Shown in pieces: positions 56,601-64,000 of a stretch of DNA of 64,000 nt (positions within the stretch are counted from its first letter, which is position 1; each line of letters opens with the position of its first letter). The stretch lies in contig JABANP010000087.1 in assembly GCA_013115135.1 (NCBI GenBank), positions 89,906 to 153,905 on the forward strand. Direction: 5' to 3'. Made by a program: the position numbers and the translations under genes. The notes below the pieces were generated by a model, which saw only the letters and a program-made list of their open reading frames with translations, did no database searches and was not told the DNA's origin. This DNA comes from Perkinsus olseni. Taxonomy: Eukaryota; Perkinsozoa; Perkinsida; Perkinsidae.

Positions 56601-59600
56601 ACTTGAGGTGAGCCTGAGGCGTCTAGTGGGCCGAGTCCGACTCCTCATCTCTGACTGTGATTTGAATGATCGGGTTCTCTTTTTTTTGGAGTGAGAGAGG
56701 ATCGTCAGGGCGTATTACTGCTTATGAATTCTTTTGCCACTTGAGAAGATCCTCCTCGGCGGTGGGACCTGCGATCGCCACGCGCAGGATGGAATAAAGT
56801 CTGACCAACCGTGACATGACGCGCAGACGCAACCAATGAGGTCTCGCTGACCTCATCAAGGTTGAACAACCAGGAATCGACTCATACGACCATAACTGTA
56901 CCAAACAACTCGTGAAGAAATGCGCTTGCTAAACGTCCGGCAACCCGGAATCGAACCAGGGACCATCCGATACCAAGCGCTACAGTCGGACGCTCTACCA
57001 ACTGAGCTATTGCCGGTTTACTATCTTGTCTTTCGGCGGGCTGCCTACATGTCGAGCTACAGTAATATTCAACATGCTCGCTAAAGGGTAGCAGCCCTGA
57101 GCAACTAGCTCCTTCGTGGCGTGCACCGATAGCCTGTATCCAGCGCGAACGTGATTTCGTCCATCCCTCCCTCTTTATAAGACCCAGACGCATGCCGGTG
57201 TGAAATTTCTCTCAGCGATTGACAGTTCCACCGAGGGCGTCTTCCAGCGATGAGCAAGATCCGAAGTGCACCAAGGACGAAACAGTTAATGTAACGAAGG
57301 AGGAGGAAGGAACTACGGGTAAGTCTATAGGTGGGTACAAGGGCGCCGGAGTACTTTTAGTGTGAGAGCTGCAGTTCAAAACAGTTGTAATGTTTTTTCT
57401 CGATTCCCCAATAGAAACCGAGCAGCCCTTGGAACTCTGGCCTGGTGTGGCTGCAGCGGGGATGTACGAGTTGCTCGACCTGCTGCATTTTGTCGAGGAG
57501 CGAATTTGCCGAGAACAAACCGATGGTAGGGAGTTCTGTGGATTACAATGTGAGATCGCTACTCGGTGTCAGCCAGCGAAGAGGGAGCTAGCGAACCAAC
57601 GGACGACTCTGCAACCGAGGACCCGAAGGAGGAGGATCCAGCTGATGAAGACGCTCATGAGGGCGGCAACGAGATTACTGAGGTAGGCCCGATTACGTAC
57701 TCCACTCAGTGCAATCCTCAGGCCGCAGCTGGAGTTGAAGATTCCTGGCCGGTACGCGTAAATGGAGACGAGTGCGTGAAGGACGTATTTTTGAGCTTTT
57801 ATTTTTAACGTTGATTATCTTCCCTTAGGTTCACGTCGAACTGGAATGGTTATGCGGTTACATTCATGCCCTCCGTGTGAAATTGATAGAATTCTTGCAG
57901 ACGGAGACGGAAGTACTCCTCGACGACAGCAAGAACTCAGCGAGGAAGGTGCACCCAATTTCGACCCGCCTTTCGCAAGGCAAATGGTCCTCACCACTGG
58001 CTTGGTCAGGGCAACGAGGAGCTCAGTTGCGAGCTCGATGATCGACTGCGAAAGCATGCCACGCGGAAAGGCTTGGTCCGATCAGAGGTGACATTCCCGG
58101 CCCGTATTAATAGTTCCAGTGAAGTGGAGTTTCGTGCTTGGAGACTCGAGCATGTTGAGGAGATTGAAAGTTGCAGACACTCTGTCGGCGAGGGGATTGT
58201 CCGATTGGTCGGGGATGATATCGCTCATCCATTCAGTGGTACGAGCCGAGGTTGAAGCAGATCATGTCACACAAAAGCAAATTCGAGCGTCACATAATCG
58301 GAATAGCGAGGAAGTCACGCGACCAGGACGATAGATTCGACACACTAGTAGACAGCTTGATCGAGGGTGATCAAAGGTGAGTCCCTCGCGTGATTCTTCG
58401 CCTGGTTGTGGTTGGGTTTGGCTGAATATTTGTTGTGAAATTTCCAACTGCTCTTAGATTCCGTTCCACCATCGATGAGCTTTTCCACCATTTATCACGA
58501 TTGAAGCCCGGCGAGGAAGCTGACACCGGCACTCCAGAGAATGTTCTGAGTGAATTGAAGGATCTGGCCAGGCGCTCCAGGGAAAGTGGTCGGTTCTGGG
58601 ATAATCAGACCGTCCTTGGCTGTGTTCACATGAACTAGCCGTACGGGCTGGGAGAGAGCCGCTCCGATGGGTTCGCACAGGCCACGCGTAGATAATCTCA
58701 GAGTAATGAGTGTGTAGTAATGACTCAGTAGCGTTGGCTCTGTATCACGCTCGGTGCGAAGGGGACGAAGCTCGAGGCCTTCTTTAGTAGAAGTCGGAAA
58801 ATCGATTTACTTGGTAAGGTCGATTCAGTGTTCGGATGATTTGCAGGTGATAAATTGATACGACTCTATCGAGAGACCTTGGGAGAAATGACATGCCTGA
58901 GCGATTCAATGGTCAGTAAGCGCGTCTTCAGAGCCGAGCGACCGTAGATCGTCAGATAACCCAGCTAGTGAGCGCGAACGATGATGTGATCAGGATCCAG
59001 AAGCAGCAGAAACTCGAAGGGTATAGCAAGACCGAAATAGAGTGAGGAAAGGCAGACTGCGAATGGACTCTTCTGCATTCTGCTGGAGTATAATACTCCA
59101 TTCTTCGATGCTTTCATCCTAGAAGCTGAGGGGTTAGATACTATTCTGCGGAGGTTAGTAAGCTCAACGAGTCACTGCGAGCTAAGGCGGCGGAGAGGTG
59201 AGAAGATGCAGTTTGTCGAGATGATTTCTCGATGATTTGTAGGCAAGTACGAATGAACGAGATAGATGCGGCCATGAGTGACATGATCGAACGGCCTCTG
59301 GACGAGTTCGAGGTAGAACGAAAGAAGGTGAGAAGCCGGGCATGAAGATCAGAAAGCGGGACTTTGGCGGACCTTCACGGCTAGCAATGCTGCTGATCGC
59401 GCAAAAATCTGAGCCGAAATCGGAGGGTTTTCATCTCACTTCATCATCCCCAAACTTCTCTGTCATGGCGCTTGGTACTTCTCGTTACGAAAATTTCGTA
59501 CCGACGGCTTGCGAATCTAAGTGGACGAGAGGTGAATTGCGGTACAGAACGCAACGTACCAGGGGCGAGATGTGCTGCACGATTGGCTTCGTACAGCCAG

Positions 59601-62600
59601 AAGCACCATGGTTGGGCATTAAGTTCGTTCGTTTAGGTCCTTGAGGAGGTATCTGTTTCACATGGGCTCGGGAAGGAACACGTTCTTGTTAGGAGGCAGC
59701 TACAAGAACGGGTGAGAGCTGATGCTGTTCTGTTTTCCAGCCCTCTAGCTTCTACGCTCATCCAATCTATTGAAGGTTTGAATGTTCAACATCAAGTTGT
59801 GGAATGCATGTTACTCATAGGTTCTCTGCAATGCAGAGACTGCATCCCCCTGTTCAGGCTCGGGAGCTCTCGAGCCCTATAACCGAGTCGTTATCGAAGA
59901 TATCTGATCTCGAGAAGTATTTGACGAAGATCATTACTGATTCCAGCTTAGCCGTAGTATTATTGAAGGGACGCATACGGTCTATACGATAGAGTAGCTC
60001 CATATCGTGAGGTGACCAATCATAGTAACTGAGTGACCATATGTAACCCAGTCTGAGTCCCATGCTGGGACTCTCATCGAGTGTCCCACCATGCCGTTGT
60101 GATCAACAATGGAGTGCCGAGGAGCCAGACGTCTGCTTAGCCGGGAAGCTTGGTGTCAGTCGGACCCTGTGGAGCTCCCATATCAGATTAATAGATTATG
60201 CCGAGGTCGCATTTTCAGGTGGGGCCGACGGCCGGATGTCCACGTGATCATGTGTTGGTGAAAGTGACAACGAGCCTGGAACTGGAGATACGTGGAGCTC
60301 TGGTGAGTCTGTCGGGCGTCTGCATCCTCTTGCGATGATACTCTCGTTATTTTGGGTTGCCTTTTAGTCAATTCTGGTAGCCTGTGTAGTGACTTTGATA
60401 CAATGCCTAGAGGGTGTGAAGCCAGCACACAGACAGAGGTGGGTGAAGCAAGGTGGCTCAGAAGGTGTGGGCCGATTGAAGAATCAGGTATGATGCGAAA
60501 GCATGCCCTTCGAGTAGAGTGCTGCAGCGTCTCCCATGGACATTCGAATCTGCTAATGACGTAGATGAGGCATCCATACGATCAGACTCGCTGCTTGCGG
60601 TTATGGGTCCGCTGAAGTCGGACACATTGAAGCCGTGCGGAGGGACTGTTACTGCGTGTCGCTGCTTCTTTCCTGTTCACCTCGAACAGTGGTTCTTGCT
60701 ATATACCAGGTATCAAACGGCAATCGAAGATGAGGTAGCCACTGCTAAGCAGAAAATCGGAGGAAATCTCCCACACTATCTCCAGGCCTTCATGGACTCA
60801 GTAGGTCGAGTGGGGTGTGAAGCCTCGTGTATCAGAGCGTGCGGTCATTGCTGCTGTTTGTTTTCAAGGTGCTCGATTCTGGCGGAAAACTTCGCTCAGA
60901 GAGCCTTGGGAAGTTGAAGGGTATTTGTTCGAGACTGAGAGACAGCATCATTCCTAAGGCCAGTCAAGTCGTCTTCAACGAGATGTGGGGGCTCTCATTC
61001 TTGCCAGAGTCATCAATGTAACTTCCGCTTCAGAGTGAAGGAGGCTGTGACGCGATACGAAGCAGAAATACAGACAAGTCTTGACCGATGTTCGTCGGCG
61101 TGCGATGCATCGAGCAGGAAGTACGTTTCGCGGCGAAACGTGGCGGAACTTTCGCCAAAAGTTATTGTTCCCTCCGAGAAAGGAATCCTTTTTTAATATG
61201 ACTTTCTACTCTTCAATGGAGCTAAGTGTCCGTGGTTTATCAGCCTGAGTATATTTTTCCTATTAAGAGAGAATATGCTCCTCTTTCACTAGTCGGCCGT
61301 GTTTACCATCGGGTAATTCTATGTGCGTGATATTCTGTTCGGTCCCACTGGCACTCCTTCGGGGAGGGCCTCATGGCTGGATCCTGGGCCTAAAGTACTT
61401 GGCTTCTTCATGATTTGAGAACTGCGACCAGTCGATTTTTTTGCCTTCATCTTAGATACGATGCGCACTTTGAGACACTGGAGAGCATGAGCCGGATCGA
61501 CCATCCAGATGTGGAGTCGGAGCTCCAGCTCGCGGCACTCAAGAAGCGCGAAGAGGTCCGTCATAGACACTGCGCGAAGGTAAGGTGTGTGAGTGACCAG
61601 CTGTGACCGCTCAAGTCACGACGTGAAGCTGCCTGGAGAAAAGCTTTTCTAAGGCGCGTAGAGCTCGATATGATTCTGTGGTTGATTTGAGAGTGACTCG
61701 GTGGGCCTTTTGAAGAATACTTGCGAAGACACTACAGAGAAGTGCACCACAGACTTCGTCTTATGTGTACTACAGAACTAGAGAAGTGCACCACAGACTT
61801 CGTCTTATGTGTACTACAGAACTAGAGAAGTGCGCCACAGACTTCGTCTTATGTGTACTACAGAACTGTCGAACATAAGACGAAGTCTGTAGTAAACATT
61901 CTACAAGGCTTTCACGTGTGTGACACATTCCTCGCGGACGCCGATTGCGCTTTGCGTATCCAATTTCACAGGCATTGTATGCTGCGCGAGTCCGATCGTT
62001 TCAAGTGCTGGTTGAGAGAGGCGTTGCCACTTGCGAGATTCTCGACTCAACTTTTGATTGCATGATTAAACACCTGGACATGGTGCCATGGGGAGAACTC
62101 TTCGAGATCATTTCGGGTGAGCTGAACGAATCCCGGATGGACATGATGCCGATTGTATGCCTTCAAGCTTTAGGGGTGCGGCGCACCCGGGACGTTGTCT
62201 GACTCGACGTCTTCAGTTCGTAAGTTCAGGCTTCACTGGAGAGATGCCAAAGCGCATGTCCCTGAAGAGACTCCTGCGTCGACATAGCTCTGGAGAAGTC
62301 GACCCAATCGATCAGTCTGGAGAGTAACAGCATCGTGTATCACCGAATCGAGCTGGTTTTGGAATGAGCTTGTTCGTTAGGTCGCTACCCTTGAGAGTGT
62401 GGGAAGGAGTCGACATGACACAGATGATGCCCGAAATAGATCGGTGGTGTTGCACGGAGGGTGATGGGACGGATGGTAGTCTATACTCCGCATATCTGTT
62501 CAGCCATGAGAATTCCATAATGGAATACAATGTTCCGTGAATGACAGGTATTGAAGGTTCGACGGGAGACGATTTCTCTTTGCCTACTCTCGAAACCGTC

Positions 62601-62945
62601 GACCAGCGAGCGGTTCACTCGTAGGGTATAGGACGGTAACCAAGGATCCTGAACAGAATGGTTTTCAGATATCGCACTGCAGCGCACAAAATGGTTCTTA
62701 AGAACCGCAAAGAGGCCCTAGACGACGCGCATTCAAAGGTCTCAAGGCTTGCAATGGGAGCGCTCGGATGGATAAAAAAGCTTGAGGTGAGTGTATCAGC
62801 GACAACCCACTCGGTTGAATCGGTTGAAGCCGAGCCGGATAGGAAGATGAATCGAAGCGTTCACGCCGTTGGCAAGATCGCATTGTATATTGGGGCTTGG
62901 AAGACCTCGTCCCTCCTCAAGAAGCAAACAATGACTAGGTAGACT
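53650..62945 (+). CDS. Long coiled-coil protein gene(s), many short exons
   Basis: Over 9 kb of + strand holds a series of short, charged, heptad-rich exons bordered by GT-AG sites: SVEVVQQADKHPSEHLIEIQ (53690), HDEALDGYNKYVAALADECA (54040), ENLNSNLNQQDSEIAALLRV (54175), VEWIDKVLEMVESTIADRRN (54330), LRSLTEELLLAAHADQGSVE (54750), NSVLAENRKEHVELVQKLLT (54917), EQAIYQVFDFVKESQTNLLQ (55210), DHPDVESELQLAALKKREEV (61500), CEILDSTFDCMIKHLDMVPW (62030) and LKNRKEALDDAHSKVSRLAM (62695). Composition resembles the gene at 22776-26954 but no sequence repeat between them is evident. A tRNA-Tyr on the opposite strand (56937-57016) would lie in an intron or separates two genes. Start, end and gene number are not resolved. 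A cytoskeletal or basal-body role is a guess from coiled-coil content alone. Confidence 0.45.
56937..57016 (-). tRNA. tRNA-Tyr (anticodon GUA) with 8-nt intron
   Basis: Minus strand, 80 nt. Acceptor CCGGCAA/TTGCCGG, D-arm GCTC-AGTTGGTA-GAGC, anticodon stem TCCGA/TCGGA, T-arm CCTGG-TTCGATT-CCGGG. The anticodon loop is 15 nt instead of 7; placing the intron canonically after base 37 gives an 8-nt intron CGCTTGGT (56979-56972) and a mature loop CTGTAGA with anticodon GTA. Introns in tRNA-Tyr are the eukaryotic rule. Confidence 0.95.
61738..61867. repeat. 44-bp tandem repeat, about three copies
   Basis: Units start at 61738, 61782 and 61826 (AGAAGTGCACCACAGACTTC...), almost identical. Copy three has one substitution (GCGCC) and is truncated near 61867. 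An inverted partial copy follows at 61874-61897 (CATAAGACGAAGTCTGTAGT). It probably lies in an intron of the coiled-coil gene region. Confidence 0.92.
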
Positions 62946-64000
62946 ACAATTCGGAGAATAACCACTGACGCGCATACCCGCAAGTGTTGCTCAGTGTCGA
63001 AGGAGGCATTGAGTTGAGTTATGGTCAAGTCATGATTCCTGCCTGGATTGTTCGCCATGAACTTTATATAGGTTCATCTTAGCGAGGGGCAATGTGATGA
63101 AGGTTAAGGACTCGCTTTAGCAGTACTTTTATCTTGTCCTTCATCCTGTGTATAGTGCTATTTGCGCAGATTATTTCCTTATTTTTTCCAATTTTCCTCG
63201 ATTTTCTCAATCTTTTCCCTTCATTCCTTTCGGAAATCTTACGAAGGAAAGAATCGTTTCTCTACAATCCTCCAAATGAATTTGGAATATCGTGTTTTTT
63301 TCTCGCCGCTAGCTCCAACTGGTACGAGTTGCGAAACGAATTGTATAGAGATACCTTCTAGTACCCTACCGAGTATAACCCCAAAGTTTCAGACCACAAC
63401 TCTCAGTGGGTGCCGAGATCTCGGACGGTCCCTCGAAATATGTGCCGAATAATTTAGGAATACACGGCTTAAAAATCCGGGGGGGGGGGGAAATCCAAAT
63501 TTTTATTGGGTAAGTACTTCAACTATTAATCTTCCGATTTGTTGCAGCTCACCGATGGAAAGGGCGTCTTTCCGGTTACGGTCTCAGTACCCCCGCTTTC
63601 CTACATGAGTACTCCTGTTGAGCAGTCGAGCATCAATTCACAGTTATAAATCGTGTTACGCGTACGGATTCTAGGTGCTCGACTGAGGGTAGGATAGTTG
63701 CGGAAATTGCGTTGTCAAGTTCCAGCGCGTAGCTTGAGGTCGCGAGATCAATCACTACTCTGAACGCAATCGCGCACGGTGTCTTCTGAAAGTTGACGCG
63801 TCGAGCTGAAACACCCCAGCACATGGTCTCTTCTTGGCTTTTTTCTTTCTTCTTCTTTTTTCTCTCTTTTCTTCTCTTTCCCTCCTTTCTTCCTTCTTCC
63901 TTCCTTTCTTCCTCCTTTCCCGTTTTTTTCCCTTCTCCTTTCCCCTCTTTTCGTCTTTTTCTTCTTTCCCAGCTCTCTTTTCTCGATTTTCCCCCCACCC
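62946..64000. other. Non-coding right edge with pyrimidine-rich tract
   Basis: No coding exon is supported. A + strand reading at 63134-63361 is hydrophobic only because of T-rich composition. A run of ten or more G (63480-63490) and a strongly pyrimidine-rich C/T tract (about 63837-64000) occupy the end. The minus-strand lysine/glutamate-rich ORF across the tract is a composition artefact. Confidence 0.6.

Noticed and set aside
63633..63998. 121-codon Lys/Glu/Gly-rich minus-strand ORF
   Set aside because: It is produced by the pyrimidine-rich low-complexity tract, not by a gene.
1..64000. CRISPR arrays, bacterial operons, phage or toxin-antitoxin modules
   Set aside because: No regularly spaced repeats, no tightly packed co-directional ORFs and no bacterial signals; intron-split genes and an intron-containing tRNA show eukaryotic DNA.

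Overview
The window is nuclear DNA of an intron-rich protist. No operons, ribosome-binding sites or bacterial gene packing are visible. Genes are cut into small exons joined by GT-AG introns, many of 44-70 nt, and reading across the joins in phase recovers recognisable proteins, so most single-frame ORFs are only exon pieces. Two tRNA genes are present, one with the 8-nt intron expected of eukaryotic tRNA-Tyr. Tiny introns, a TerC protein, an LRRC23-like ciliary LRR protein and long coiled-coil genes fit a flagellated alveolate. My best guess is a Perkinsus-like organism, but that is inference; no marker gene proves it.

Layout. 1-1344: 3' part of an unrecognised + strand gene. 3341-7941 (-): phospholipase B-like (PLBD) Ntn-hydrolase. 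8371-12223 (-): purple-acid-phosphatase-like metallophosphoesterase; the two are tandem and suggest lysosomal/secreted lipid and phosphate salvage. 12576-15860 (-): polytopic membrane protein, with a 1,073-bp TIR element (13838-14910) that appears to sit in one intron. 16809-19406 (+): TerC-family membrane protein. 22776-26954 (+): coiled-coil protein. 27693-28568 (-): unrecognised gene. 29239-29626: long near-perfect inverted repeat. 29792-31519: young non-autonomous LTR retrotransposon (- strand sense). 31759-33309 (+): intronless POT/PTR2 transporter. 36236-37021 (-): unknown membrane protein pieces. 37385-39975 (-): LRRC23-like LRR protein. About 41749-43162 (+): RCC1-repeat protein. 44920-46298 (+): orphan secreted protein. 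47935-48967 (+): membrane-protein exons. 51351-52958 (+): intronless membrane-anchored Methyltransf_22-type protein. 53290-53360: tRNA-Gln; 56937-57016 (-): tRNA-Tyr. About 53650-62945 (+): one or more long coiled-coil genes. 63830-64000: pyrimidine-rich tract.

There is no obvious gene cluster or defence-type system. The most interesting material is mobile and structural: the Gag-only LTR element beside a transporter promoter, the 120-bp-arm inverted repeat full of GAA/TTC motifs, the TIR element with GATTC-type subterminal repeats and a CCTGG target duplication, and a dispersed family of small palindromes. Exon boundaries were read by eye; those given as exact were checked for phase, others are approximate.
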